Shown here piece after piece: positions 40,673 to 49,487 of a stretch of DNA of 64,000 bases; position 1 is the stretch's first letter, and every line of letters begins with the position of its first letter. The DNA is from JAHFDS01 sp964593795 (GTDB lineage: Bacteria > Myxococcota_A > Polyangia > JAHFDS01), in NCBI GenBank assembly GCA_964593795.1, contig CAZQJC010000239.1, positions 4,495-68,494 of the forward strand. The letters are read 5' to 3'. The position numbers and the translations under genes are program-made. A model generated the notes under the pieces. It was given only the letters and a program-made list of their open reading frames with translations. It was not told the origin of the DNA and made no database searches.

Positions 40673-41407
40673 TCATGGCACGGCCTTCGCCACTGCGCGA
40701 TCCAGATTCGCCTTGGGGCAGAGATAGTGCAAACGAGCCACGTCGACAGGCTTCTTGAAGGCCTGGGTGAGTGCCGGGCTCGGATGTCGTTGGATGTGGA
40801 CCTCGAGGTCCGCGTTGGCCATCTTCTCCACGCCTGGCTCCACCTGCCCTGGCTCGGCCACGACCTTTGAGGCCTCGGCCCGGAGGCGGTCGAAGAGCTG
40901 GATGTCCGCGGGATCCGCAAGGCGGAAGCGCAGCCCGAAGCCCACGAGATTGTCCCCGAGGAAGATGTGCTCCACGTCGATGGGGGACTGGATCCCGGCA
41001 ACGGGCATGGAGATCAAGACGCCCTGAGCGACCCCGAGATCCCAGGCGGGCGTCTCGACGGTGTGTCCGGCCTTGAGCTGAGCGGCGAGCTGGCTCCGCC
41101 TCGAGAACCACCCGGGCAGGCCGGTCCGTCCATGGCCGAGCACGCTCGCGAGCTCCTGCAGCGCCGCCGCGGTCTTCGTCGGTCGCTGCGGGGGCAGCGC
41201 GGGCATGGTGCGCGGCCCTTCGAACGGCACGCAGCGGGTTCCCATCGAGCGCTGTCCAGGGGGACACTTCGCGGAGACGATCGGGCGCTTCTGCTCCGCC
41301 GGCGCGGGATCGCCCCCGCACCCGCGGCTACAGCCCGAGAGCGCGACGGCGATCGCGACCCAGCGCAGGCTGGAAGACCACGTGGGATCGCCCGGTCGAG
41401 TCAGCAT
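40673..41407 (-). CDS. lipoprotein of unknown function
   Basis: A 244-residue lipoprotein with the signal VAIAVALSGC (lipobox near residue 24), a short Cys pair (CPPGQRSMGTRC) that looks like a disulfide loop, and a C-terminal globular domain of about 130 residues. No family recognised. The ATG at 41407 is chosen because it directly precedes the signal peptide; a longer in-frame reading starts at 41500. It lies 48 bp upstream of the AgmX-like gene on the same strand, so the two may be co-transcribed. Confidence 0.6.
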   Translation of the reverse strand: MLTRPGDPTWSSSLRWVAIAVALSGCSRGCGGDPAPAEQKRPIVSAKCPPGQRSMGTRCVPFEGPRTMPALPPQRPTKTAAALQELASVLGHGRTGLPGWFSRRSQLAAQLKAGHTVETPAWDLGVAQGVLISMPVAGIQSPIDVEHIFLGDNLVGFGLRFRLADPADIQLFDRLRAEASKVVAEPGQVEPGVEKMANADLEVHIQRHPSPALTQAFKKPVDVARLHYLCPKANLDRAVAKAVP

Positions 41408-41585
41408 CTGCGGCGCGTCTGCATCGCAGTTTCGTTGGCGGATTTCAAGCCGATTTGAGGCCTTCCAGGCTGAAATCAAACGTGGTTCCACCGGTCGCAC
41501 CTCCTGGTGACGAGCGCCTCGTGGCCCAGCCGCCGGCGGAAGGCGCTGGACATCGGGACCGTTCAGCGTTAGAGAGACGGCGCCC

Positions 41586-41801
41586 GTGAGCAGAGACGAC
41601 CTAGTTCAGATCGATGGTGCCGTGGTCGAGGTGTTGGCCGGCGGCAATTTCTCCGTGAAGACGGATGCCGGACACACGCTCCTTGCCCGGTTGAGCGGAC
41701 GCATGCGGCGCTTTCGCATCCGCGTCGTCCTCGGTGACCGCGTGACGGTCGCCGTTTCCCCGTACGATCCCACTCACGGGTTGATCGTCCACCGAAAGTA
41801 A
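41586..41801 (+). CDS. infA: InfA, translation initiation factor IF-1
   Basis: The 71-residue OB-fold protein has the IF-1 signature SGRMRRFRIRVVLGDRV and SPYDPTHGLIVHR. It binds the A site of the 30S subunit during initiation. Full length is normal. GTG start; no strong Shine-Dalgarno. It stands apart from ribosomal protein genes, unlike its usual place near rpmJ or map. The next gene, an RRM protein, is 202 bp downstream in the same direction. Confidence 0.95.
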   Translation: MSRDDLVQIDGAVVEVLAGGNFSVKTDAGHTLLARLSGRMRRFRIRVVLGDRVTVAVSPYDPTHGLIVHRK

Positions 41802-42003
41802 GCGACAATCTATGAATGGTGCCAAGCCCGCCGCGTGAAGAGCGAGGCCGTGGGTACCTGCCTTCATGCGCAATCATGAGGGCCCCGAGCGATCGTGCAA
41901 GCGGCACGACCGAGCGGGTCGCATCGAGTGGACTGCAAATTCACCCAGAGTGATCGAAACCGAACCGTAGGCATTTTCAGGGATACCGGGAGCAAGACGA
42001 CGG
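41802..42003 (+). other. leader region between infA and the RRM gene
   Basis: This 202-bp stretch has lower GC near its 3' end and no ORF with coding bias. TAGGCA and GATACC occur near its end but neither is a convincing -10. It could hold a structured leader for the cold-shock-type RNA-binding protein. No tRNA seen. Confidence 0.4.
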
Positions 42004-42573
42004 ATGGGCACGCGGCTTTACGTAGGGAACCTTTCGTACTCGATGGATGAGCCTTCGCTTCGCACCCTCTTCGGAGAGGACGGACGCAGCGTCAAGGAAG
42101 TCCGAATCATCACGGATCGCGAGACCGGTCAGCCACGAGGGTTCGCCTTCGTCGAGATGACCAGCCCGGCCGACGCCGAGGGTGCAGTGACCGCCCTCCA
42201 CGGGCGCGAGGTCATGGGTCGCACGATCGTCGTGAACGAGGCCCGCGAGCGCCAGCCGCGCTCGGGTGGCTTCGGCGGTGGTGGTGGCGGGTACGGTGGT
42301 GGTGGTGGCGGCGGTGGCGGCTACGGTGGTGGTGGGGGCGGCTACGGCGGTGGCGGCGGCGGTGGTGGCTACGGTGGCCCTCCTGGTGGCGGTGGCGGTC
42401 CCGGCGGCTTCGGCGGCCGTGGCGGTGGTGGCGGCCCTCCCGGTGGCGGCGGCCCAGGTGCCGGCGGCGGCCGCGGTGGTCGCGGCGGCCCCCCGGGTGG
42501 CCCGGGCGGCGGTCGAGGCGGGCGTGAGCGCGATCGCGATCGACGCAAGCGCGACGACGACGACGGCTACTGA
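42004..42573 (+). CDS. glycine-rich RRM RNA-binding protein
   Basis: The 189-residue protein has one RNA recognition motif (residues 1-80) with RNP2 LYVGNL and RNP1 RGFAFVEM, followed by about 90 residues of Gly-rich sequence with Tyr/Phe/Pro spaced through it and a charged Arg/Asp tail (RERDRDRRKRDDDD). It matches bacterial/plant-like cold-induced Gly-rich RNA-binding proteins, likely RNA chaperones. The Gly tail is coded by imperfect GGTGGC/GGCGGT repeats prone to length change. It follows infA and converges with a lipoprotein gene 48 bp downstream. Confidence 0.92.
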   Translation: MGTRLYVGNLSYSMDEPSLRTLFGEDGRSVKEVRIITDRETGQPRGFAFVEMTSPADAEGAVTALHGREVMGRTIVVNEARERQPRSGGFGGGGGGYGGGGGGGGGYGGGGGGYGGGGGGGGYGGPPGGGGGPGGFGGRGGGGGPPGGGGPGAGGGRGGRGGPPGGPGGGRGGRERDRDRRKRDDDDGY

Positions 42574-42621
42574 GTCGACGCCGGCAAGCGCCGGCGGTCC
42601 GATCCTCGAGATTTCCCGACG

Positions 42622-43944
42622 CTAAGGCTTCGGTGTGCGACCCATCTGTCGCAGGATGGAGCGCACCAGCTTTTCCACCACGACGTCCACCGAGCTCAAC
42701 GCTTCGGTGGATGGCTTCCACGCCGTCGCGAGCACCAGCCGCTGCTGCTCCGTCCAGCCCTGACGGGCGGCGTCCTCACCCTCGCTCTTGTGCGCCCTGA
42801 ACGCGTCGTAGGCGGTTCGAAACGCCACGCGCCAGTTCTGGGCCGCCTCTCGCATGCCGTCCAGATCCGCCTTCGCGAGCGCGCCTTCCTTGGCGCCAGC
42901 GAGGTCCGGCGCCGCCGGAGGATCGAAGTACACCTCGTCCGCCGTGGGAGCCGGCTGCTCGCGGACGACCAGCATCGGGATCGATGCCGGCCGTCCGCCG
43001 GCCGCGAACACGACGACGGTGCTCGCGCCGCACAGGCCCACTGCGTTGCGCGCCGGATCGAACCCGATGCACAGATCGACGAGCAGCGCCGCGTCCGCCT
43101 TGGTCGACCCGAGGAGCTGCGCGATGAATCCGTCTTCGGGCTCGCTCTCGATCCACGCGGCCGGTCGCTGCGCCAGGACCGTCGCGCGGATCGGGCTCTT
43201 CTGCGTGCTCGCGGGCGCGTACATCAGGGTGCGCTGCATGCGCTCCGCGGGGTTCCTGGGTGGGGCGCGATCCATCGCCGCCTTCGCGTCTGCCGTCGCC
43301 TTCGCGCGCGCGGCAGGATCGTCGATCGCGCTCGGGTCGGGTGCGGCGCCGGGCGCGGCGGGTACCTTCGCCGCCGGTGACTTCTTCTCCTTGTCGAGCG
43401 CCTGATCGAACGACGACTGCGGCTCGAACGCTCCTCCGGCTGCGGCAGGTGCAGGCGAGCCCAGGACCGAGTGCACGAGGGCCTCGCTCGCGGTGCCGGT
43501 TCGCTTGAGGTGCCCTCCCGCGAGCCCGGGGGGCTCGGCGAGGAGGCCGAGGCCATCCTCGAGGCGCGCCGCGAGCAAGGCCTCGCGGCCACTCGCACGA
43601 TAGGCGGGGTTCTCGAGCACCTCGTGCCTCGGGACGAGCTCGATCCCGTGCTCGGCGAGCACCCGCTGCACCACGGCGAGCACGCGATCGTCGAGCTCGA
43701 AGCCGACGGAGGGGTGCACCCACGGATTGCGCGCGCTGGTTCGCACGACGATCGACACAGGCACGACTCGCTTGACGTCCGCGAGGCGGTTCAGGGCCGT
43801 GGCGCGGGCCGCGAGCGACGGGCGAGAGAAGGGGAAGCCGTCGACGACGTCGGTGGCCTCCGGCTTGACCTGTGCGAACAGGCCCGTCGAGCCGCAGCCG
43901 CAGAGGAAAGCGAGCAGCGAGAGCCGAAGCGAATGGGCCGGCAT
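42622..43944 (-). CDS. lipoprotein of unknown function
   Basis: A 440-residue lipoprotein; the signal peptide runs LRLSLLAFLCGCG. It has an N-terminal region with a beta/alpha domain (VVPVSIVVRTSARNPWVHP ... HGIELVPRHEVLENP), a long Ala/Lys-rich low-complexity stretch (about 175-235), and a C-terminal domain. The recurring pattern of deduced catalytic-type residues is absent. No family recognised. The ATG at 43944 is at the head of the signal peptide; TAAAGG, a weak -10-like hexamer, is 7 nt upstream. It is divergent from the DUF4388 gene. Confidence 0.65.
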   Translation of the reverse strand: MPAHSLRLSLLAFLCGCGSTGLFAQVKPEATDVVDGFPFSRPSLAARATALNRLADVKRVVPVSIVVRTSARNPWVHPSVGFELDDRVLAVVQRVLAEHGIELVPRHEVLENPAYRASGREALLAARLEDGLGLLAEPPGLAGGHLKRTGTASEALVHSVLGSPAPAAAGGAFEPQSSFDQALDKEKKSPAAKVPAAPGAAPDPSAIDDPAARAKATADAKAAMDRAPPRNPAERMQRTLMYAPASTQKSPIRATVLAQRPAAWIESEPEDGFIAQLLGSTKADAALLVDLCIGFDPARNAVGLCGASTVVVFAAGGRPASIPMLVVREQPAPTADEVYFDPPAAPDLAGAKEGALAKADLDGMREAAQNWRVAFRTAYDAFRAHKSEGEDAARQGWTEQQRLVLATAWKPSTEALSSVDVVVEKLVRSILRQMGRTPKP

Positions 43945-44025
43945 GACGCGACCTTTACCACGATTCGATGAGCGGTACGGCATTCCGCCGGTGCGGCCGC
44001 ACACGGATTCCTGATGGATTTCGGT

Positions 44026-44031
44026 TAGACT
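44026..44031 (+). promoter_or_regulatory. -10 hexamer of the DUF4388 gene (leaderless)
   Basis: TAGACT is followed by 7 nt and the GTG at 44039; the predicted start of transcription is one base before the GTG. Confidence 0.55.
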
Positions 44032-44038
44032 TCGTCCA

Positions 44039-45634
44039 GTGAGCCTGAGCGGCCGTCTCGACGACGTACCCCTGCAGGACATCGTCCAGTTCCTGCACGT
44101 CAACGGACGCTCGGGCACGCTCGTCCTTCGTCGCCCGAACGAAAGCGCGTCGATCCTGTTCGAGCAGGGCAACATCGTCTCGGCGTTCGGCCCCGGCAAG
44201 CGTCAGCTCGGAGAGATCCTGATCGGCGACGGGGTCATCACCGAGGCCGATCTCACTGCAATGATCCAGCGTCAGCGTGACGAGGCGAGCACGCTCAAGG
44301 CCTGGAACATGAAGAGCGATCGTCGCCCGCTCGGCACGATCCTGCTCGAGGAGGGCCTGGTCACCGAGGATCAGCTCCGCGCCGCCATCAAGCGGCAGGT
44401 CGAGGAGACGATCTACCTGCTCGTCACCTGGCGCTCGGGCGAGTTCGAGTTCGTCGCCGGTGGCGTGGCCGCCGCCGACGACTTCGTGATCACGCCCCTC
44501 GAGGTGCTCCCGCAAGGCGCGATCAACACCCAGTTCGTGCTGTTCGAGGCGCTCCGCCTGCTCGACGAGAAGGCGCATGCCGAGCGCGCCGAGCCGGACC
44601 CGATCCTCCCGGGCCCTGCGCCCGAGGTCGCCGACGCGCCGCGGGCGAAGCAGCCCTTCACGGTCCTCGTCACCGGTGAGACGCTCGTGCGCGCCACGCT
44701 GCGCAGGGCCTTCGAGGACATGGGCTATCTGGTCGCGGAGACGACCGATCCTGTGACGGCCAAGCTGTGGCTCGCAGAGGGTGTCGCGCGCGGCCAGGCC
44801 CTGGTCGCGGTGGTCGATCTCGAGCTGCCTCCCGAAGCCGACGAGCCCCAGCCTGGGCGCGCGCTCGCCCTGTCCCTGGCGTGGACGTATCCCGAGGCGC
44901 TCCTCCTCTGCTTCTCCGAGCAGGCGCCCGCCGAGCAGCTCCACGAGCTGTATCGTGCGGGCGTGCGCGCGGTGCTGCCCGGCCCGAGCGCCTGGGGCAC
45001 CGAGCGCGAGGCCGACGCGCAGGAGCTGGCGATGTCCGCGCTGTGCGTGGCGTCGCTCGCGCAGCCGCAAGGCGCGGATGCGGCGGGATCGCTCCGGCGG
45101 TGGCTCGAGCAGCTCCGCGGCGCGGTCGGCCATGTGCGCGAGAACCCGCAGCCTGCGACCGTCGCGCTCGGCCTGCTGCAGCTCGTGGGCGAGCACGCGG
45201 AGAGGGCCGTGCTCATGCAGCTCCGCGGCGGAGAGCTCGTCGGCCTCGGTGCCTTCGGCAGCTCGACCGTGTCCGGCGAGGAGCTCGCCGACGTCACTCG
45301 CAGCATGCGTCTGCCGGTCGACCGCTCGATCGCCCTGCAATCGTGCATCGAGGAGCGTCGGCCCGTACGCGGCCGCTGTGACACGCCCGAATGGCCGGCG
45401 CTGCTCCTCGAGCTCATCGGGCAGCCGCGCAGTCGCGATGCCGTGCTCATCCCCGTCGTCGCGAACGGCGAGACGGTCTGCGTGCTCTTCGCCGACAACG
45501 GTGGCCGCCAGGCGCCCGTGCGCGAGATCGACCTGATCGACTTCGCGGCGGCGCAGATGGGCCTCGCCCTCGAGTGCGGCCGCGCCCGCTTGCCGCCCCT
45601 GTCTCCTCCGGTGCCCTCGCTCGTTCCGACCTGA
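44039..45634 (+). CDS. DUF4388 (PATAN-type) regulatory protein with receiver-like and GAF-like regions
   Basis: A 531-residue protein. Residues 1-50 open a DUF4388 domain (MSLSGRLDDVPLQDIVQFLH). Two MshEN/GspE-N-like motifs follow: RQLGEILIGDGVITEADL (55-72) and RPLGTILLEEGLVTEDQL (96-113). A receiver-like segment comes next (about 208-340, FTVLVTGETLVRATLRRAF ... AVVDLELP), where Asp in VVDLE could be the phospho-acceptor, and a GAF-like C-terminus (about 385-520). This composition is typical of myxobacterial signalling or motility regulators such as those around polarity control. The substrate or ligand is unknown. Confidence 0.8.
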   Translation: MSLSGRLDDVPLQDIVQFLHVNGRSGTLVLRRPNESASILFEQGNIVSAFGPGKRQLGEILIGDGVITEADLTAMIQRQRDEASTLKAWNMKSDRRPLGTILLEEGLVTEDQLRAAIKRQVEETIYLLVTWRSGEFEFVAGGVAAADDFVITPLEVLPQGAINTQFVLFEALRLLDEKAHAERAEPDPILPGPAPEVADAPRAKQPFTVLVTGETLVRATLRRAFEDMGYLVAETTDPVTAKLWLAEGVARGQALVAVVDLELPPEADEPQPGRALALSLAWTYPEALLLCFSEQAPAEQLHELYRAGVRAVLPGPSAWGTEREADAQELAMSALCVASLAQPQGADAAGSLRRWLEQLRGAVGHVRENPQPATVALGLLQLVGEHAERAVLMQLRGGELVGLGAFGSSTVSGEELADVTRSMRLPVDRSIALQSCIEERRPVRGRCDTPEWPALLLELIGQPRSRDAVLIPVVANGETVCVLFADNGGRQAPVREIDLIDFAAAQMGLALECGRARLPPLSPPVPSLVPT

Positions 45635-45672
45635 CCCCGAGCCGCCGCAACACGCCCGAAACACGTCCCCCC

Positions 45673-45678
45673 TAGGAT
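45673..45678 (+). promoter_or_regulatory. -10 hexamer of amt (short leader)
   Basis: TAGGAT, 9 nt before the ATG at 45688, implying a leader of about 3 nt. Confidence 0.5.
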
Positions 45679-45687
45679 CGTCGCACC

Positions 45688-46932
45688 ATGCAGACGATCA
45701 ACACCGGCGACACGGCCTGGCTCCTCGTCTCCACCGCCCTCGTCATGCTGATGACGCCCGGGCTCGCACTCTTCTATGGCGGCATGGTGCAGCGAAAGAA
45801 CGTGCTCTCCACGTTCATGCACAGCTTCTTCGCGCTCGGCCTGGTGAGCCTGCAGTGGGCGCTCTTCGGTTACTCGTTGGCCTTCGGCACGACCCACCAC
45901 GGGCTCATCGGCGGCCTCGATTTCGCGCTGCTCAAGGACGTAGGCATGGGCCCCCGCGACGCGAGCGCCACGGTGCCCCACATGCTCTTCATGATGTACC
46001 AGGGCATGTTCGCCGTGATCACGCCGGCGCTCATCTCGGGCGCGTTCGCGGAGCGCATGAAGTTCTCGGCCTACGCACTCTTCACGTTGCTCTGGGCGAC
46101 GCTCGTCTACGATCCGCTGGCGCACTGGGTGTGGGGGACGGACGGCTGGCTCGCCAAGAAGGGCGCGCTCGACTTCGCTGGCGGCACGGTCGTGCACCTT
46201 TCCTCGGGCGCGTCCGCCCTCGTGGTGGCCATCGTGCTCGGCAAGCGCCACGGCTACCCCAGCGTCCGCCACCCGCCGCACGATCTGACGATGACCCTCA
46301 TCGGCGCCGGGCTCCTCTGGTTCGGGTGGTTCGGCTTCAACGCGGGCAGCGCGCTCGCCTCGAACGGTCTGGCGGCGCTCGCGCTCGGCAACACGCACCT
46401 CGCTGCGGCCGCCGGAGCGGTCTCGTGGGCGCTCGTGGAGCTCCTGCGCATCAAGAAGGCCACGGCGCTCGGCGTGGCGTCAGGCCTCGTGGCGGGCCTG
46501 GTCGGCATCACGCCGGCGGCCGGCTTCGTCTCGCCGATGGCGGCGATCGCGATCGGCCTCCTGTCGGGCGTCGTCTGCTACGGCGGCGTCCTCATCAAGG
46601 GCAAGTTCGGGTTCGACGACGCCCTCGACGCCTTCGGCGTGCACGGCGTGGGTGGCGCGCTAGGCGCGCTCCTGACCGGCGTCTTCGCCCAGAAGGCCTT
46701 CAACGCCGCGGGCAACGACGGCCTCCTCGCCGGGAACCCCGGGCTCATGGTTCCGCAGCTCCTCGGCGTCGGCGCGGCGGCCGCCTACGCGATGGTCGTG
46801 ACCTTCGTCCTGCTCAAGGTCGTGGACAAGGTGGTCGGCCTCCGCGTGGACCTCGATGCCGAGCGCGAGGGCCTCGATCCGGCGCTGCACGGCGAGAGCG
46901 CCTACAGCGGAGAGGCGGGGCAGGGGCACTGA
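45688..46932 (+). CDS. amt: Amt, ammonium transporter
   Basis: The 414-residue inner-membrane channel has the Amt/MEP/Rh signatures GGMVQRKNVLST, DFAGGTVVHLSSG and WFGWFGFNAGSA, and eleven predicted helices. It takes up ammonium. No glnK gene is adjacent, which is the usual partner. Length is normal. The start follows TAGGAT at 9 nt. It converges with the DUF1579 gene 21 bp downstream. Confidence 0.95.
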   Translation: MQTINTGDTAWLLVSTALVMLMTPGLALFYGGMVQRKNVLSTFMHSFFALGLVSLQWALFGYSLAFGTTHHGLIGGLDFALLKDVGMGPRDASATVPHMLFMMYQGMFAVITPALISGAFAERMKFSAYALFTLLWATLVYDPLAHWVWGTDGWLAKKGALDFAGGTVVHLSSGASALVVAIVLGKRHGYPSVRHPPHDLTMTLIGAGLLWFGWFGFNAGSALASNGLAALALGNTHLAAAAGAVSWALVELLRIKKATALGVASGLVAGLVGITPAAGFVSPMAAIAIGLLSGVVCYGGVLIKGKFGFDDALDAFGVHGVGGALGALLTGVFAQKAFNAAGNDGLLAGNPGLMVPQLLGVGAAAAYAMVVTFVLLKVVDKVVGLRVDLDAEREGLDPALHGESAYSGEAGQGH

Positions 46933-46953
46933 CCGCGCTGCGCGGCGATCGGG

Positions 46954-47559
46954 CTACTTCGCGCGCGTGTACGTGATCTCGAGCGCCTTCCACTCCTGCC
47001 CGCCCGCCTTGTCCCAGCTCTCGTAGACCATCGTGCCGTCGTCGACCCAGCGCGTCGCGCTCCTGACCTTCTTGCCGCGCTCGCCGGTCATCGGCTCGTC
47101 CATCTCCCCGACGTAGGTCACGGTCCTGGCGTCCTCGGCCGTGCTCCAGCTCAGCATGATCGACGTGCTCATGTTGTCGCACCACGTCGAGAAGTACTGC
47201 TTCTTGAAGTTGTCGTAGCCCATCAGGCCCTCGCCCTGGAAGGTCTGGCCCATGAAGCTGCCGGTGAAGGTCTGGCGGACGAAACGCCCGCCGAACACCG
47301 GCGAGAAGTCCGCGGTGCCCTTCGACTGCATCGGGGGCGCACCGGGGCCCATCTGCATCTTCACCACGGCGTTCCACTTGCCGACGCTCTTGGCGAGCTT
47401 CTTGTGCGCCTCGCCTGGCGTGGCGTGCTTTTTCCAGGCCTCCATCATGGCCTGCATCTGCTCCGGGCTCGGCTTGCCTGCGTCCTTCTTCTGGCCGACC
47501 GCGAGCGCCGGCACCGCGAGCACGAGACACATCGACACACTGCTCAACACGTTCCGCAT
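46954..47559 (-). CDS. DUF1579-family exported protein
   Basis: A 201-residue protein with a signal peptide (VLSSVSMCLVLAVPALAVG) and a DUF1579-like domain with GKWNAVVKMQMGPG, FSPVFGGRFVRQTF and MSTSIMLSWSTAEDARTVTY. Proteins of this family are beta-sandwich, periplasmic and of unknown function. The ATG at 47559 is supported by AGGGGGATGAC upstream. The frame is open far upstream but with shadow-type composition. It is followed upstream by the parB gene in the same direction. Confidence 0.75.
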   Translation of the reverse strand: MRNVLSSVSMCLVLAVPALAVGQKKDAGKPSPEQMQAMMEAWKKHATPGEAHKKLAKSVGKWNAVVKMQMGPGAPPMQSKGTADFSPVFGGRFVRQTFTGSFMGQTFQGEGLMGYDNFKKQYFSTWCDNMSTSIMLSWSTAEDARTVTYVGEMDEPMTGERGKKVRSATRWVDDGTMVYESWDKAGGQEWKALEITYTRAK

Positions 47560-47624
47560 GTCATCCCCCTGACGTGAGCTCACCGCGCGCGAACCCGTCG
47601 TGCGTCGTGCGAGCGCTTTCCCCG

Positions 47625-48512
47625 CTAGCGCGAGAAGATACCGATGAGGCGGTCGAGCTCGTCGAGCGAGTGGTAGTGCACCTCGACCGTGCCCTTGCCG
47701 CCTCCTTGATCCTTCACGGTCACCTTGGTGCCGAGCGAGCGCCGGAGGCGCTGCTCGAGGTCCGCCACCGCAGCGCTCGGCCGGGTGGGCGGCACCTGCG
47801 CCCTGGCGTCCCTGCCCTTGTCGGCGCGCACTGCGGCCTCGACCTGTCGGGCGCTCATCTGCTGTTCGACCACGCGGCGCGCGAGCGCCTCGAGCCGCGC
47901 CGGGGCGTCCCGGAGCGCGAGCAGCGGTCGTGCCTGCCCCGCCGACAGGCGCCGCTCGGCGACGAGGCGCCGGACGGTGGGCGGCAGCTCGAGGAGGCGC
48001 AGCGTGTTCGCGATCGTGCTGCGATCGCGCCCCACGCGCTCGGCCAGCGCCTCCTGCGTCAGGTGCGCCTCGTCGATGAGCCGCCGGAAGGCATCGGCTT
48101 CCTCGATCGGGTTCAGGTCCTGGCGCTGGACGTTCTCGACGAGCGCGAGCTCGAACGCGACGATCGAGTCCGCCTCGCGCACGACCGCGGGCACCTCGCG
48201 CAAGCCCGCTCGCCCCGCGGCACGCCAGCGACGCTCGCCCGCGATGAGCTCGAATCCTCCGCCATCGCTCGCGGGCCTCGGCCGGAGCACGAGCGGCTGG
48301 ATGATGCCGTGCTGGCGGAGCGATGCGACCAGGGCTTCGAGCGCGTCGTCCTCGAACGTCTGGCGGGGCTGATCGGCGCGCGGGTGGATGTGCTCGATCG
48401 GCACGAGGCGCGCATCGCGTCGGGTGGTCTCCGGCTTCGAGGCACCGGGCAGGAGCGCGCCGAGGCCCTTGCCGAGCGCGCCGCCCTTCGAGCCTGGCTT
48501 CGGCATCGTCAC
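47625..48512 (-). CDS. parB: ParB, chromosome-partitioning protein
   Basis: The 295-residue protein has the ParB N-terminal CTPase box (IHPRADQPRQTF; ELIAGERRWRAA with the GERRW motif), ENVQRQDLNPIEEA, and the HTH (LTQEALAERVGRDRSTIANTLRLL), followed by a C-terminal dimer domain. It binds parS sites and spreads. It overlaps parA by 4 nt. The annotated GTG is 2 codons before an ATG that could equally serve. I found no consensus parS in the window. Confidence 0.95.
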   Translation of the reverse strand: MTMPKPGSKGGALGKGLGALLPGASKPETTRRDARLVPIEHIHPRADQPRQTFEDDALEALVASLRQHGIIQPLVLRPRPASDGGGFELIAGERRWRAAGRAGLREVPAVVREADSIVAFELALVENVQRQDLNPIEEADAFRRLIDEAHLTQEALAERVGRDRSTIANTLRLLELPPTVRRLVAERRLSAGQARPLLALRDAPARLEALARRVVEQQMSARQVEAAVRADKGRDARAQVPPTRPSAAVADLEQRLRRSLGTKVTVKDQGGGKGTVEVHYHSLDELDRLIGIFSR

Positions 48513-49330
48513 GGTGCACCTCCCGCGGACCCGAGGGGATTCCGGCGCAGGAACTCCCGCGCGAGCTCGAGGTAGCTCTGGCAGCCTCGGGAGGCGATGT
48601 CGTACAGCAAGATCGGCTTTCCGTGCGAGGGCGCCTCGGAGAGGCGCACGTTCCGCGGCACCACCGTGTCGAAGACCTTCTCCTGGAAGTGCTCGCGCAC
48701 CTCGCGCTCGACCTGCTTCGTCAGGCTCGGCCGCGCGTCGTACATGGTGAGGAGGACGCCGTGCACCCCGAGCGTCGGGTTGAGGGACTCACGCACCCGC
48801 TCGATCGTGCCCACGAGATCGGAGAGCCCCTCGAGCGCGTAGTACTCGCACTGCATCGGGATGATCACGCCCTCGGCCGCGCAGAGCGCGTTGACCGTCA
48901 GCAGGCCGAGCGACGGCGGCGTATCGATCAGCACGAAGTCGAAGGCCTTCGCACCGGCGCCGTGCTGCACCGCCGCGAGCGCGTCGGCGAGCCGCCACTC
49001 GCGGCGCTCCGCGGAGACGAGCTCGACCTCGGCGCCCACGAGCTCGCGATTGGCCGGCGCGAGCATGAGCTCGTCGAGCGCGGTGGGCACGAGGACGTCC
49101 GTGATCGATACGCCCGCCACCAGCGCGTCGTACACGGTCCGCCCGACCTCGTTCTTGTCGATTCCCAGGCCGCTCGTCGCGTTTCCCTGCGGATCCATGT
49201 CCACGAGGAGGACGCGCTGTCTCGCCGCCGCGAGCGAGGCCGCGAGGTTGACCGCGGTGGTCGTCTTGCCGACGCCGCCTTTCTGGTTCGCGATGGCCAG
49301 GACCCGCGTCAAGACCAGGCCGTCTACCAC
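48509..49330 (-). CDS. parA: ParA (Soj), chromosome-partitioning ATPase
   Basis: The 273-residue ATPase has the deviant Walker A NQKGGVGKTTTAVN, LVDMDPQGNAT (A' motif) and FVLIDTPPSLG (Walker B), as in Soj. With ParB it drives segregation of the replication origin region. The start is uncertain: GTG at 49330, TTG at 49312 (giving MTRVLAIANQKGG, the textbook N-terminus) and TTG at 49354 are in frame. Chromosomal parAB usually lie near oriC, which suggests this window may be close to the origin, but no DnaA boxes are evident here. Confidence 0.92.
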   Translation of the reverse strand: MVDGLVLTRVLAIANQKGGVGKTTTAVNLAASLAAARQRVLLVDMDPQGNATSGLGIDKNEVGRTVYDALVAGVSITDVLVPTALDELMLAPANRELVGAEVELVSAERREWRLADALAAVQHGAGAKAFDFVLIDTPPSLGLLTVNALCAAEGVIIPMQCEYYALEGLSDLVGTIERVRESLNPTLGVHGVLLTMYDARPSLTKQVEREVREHFQEKVFDTVVPRNVRLSEAPSHGKPILLYDIASRGCQSYLELAREFLRRNPLGSAGGAP

Positions 49331-49369
49331 GGGGGCCTGCCCGTCGCAAGCCAAAATCCGGATAGAACG

Positions 49370-49487
49370 TCGTCATTTCAAATGCTTGTAAGTTTGTTTG
49401 GAGAATTTTTTGACGCCGGATGCGCCGCGTGAGATTCGTAGAACCACATGTAGGACATGCTCCTTCATGTAGGAAGGTTGGAGCCAA
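49370..49487. promoter_or_regulatory. AT-rich divergent control region with 9-bp direct repeats
   Basis: The most AT-rich stretch of the window, between parA (minus) and a small gene (plus). Two CATGTAGGA copies lie at 49447-49455 and 49466-49474, 19 bp apart or about two helical turns, just upstream of GGAGCC and the GTG at 49488. The layout suggests an operator. TTGACG at 49412 is a possible -35. Confidence 0.5.

Noticed and set aside
42252..42545. Gly-codon repeat tract as a separate tandem repeat or CRISPR-like array
   Set aside because: It is the coding sequence of the RRM protein's Gly-rich tail; units are irregular and in frame.
47625..49487. parS site or oriC DnaA boxes near parAB
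   Set aside because: No TGTTTCACGTGAAACA-like palindrome or TTATCCACA-like box was found by eye in this region.
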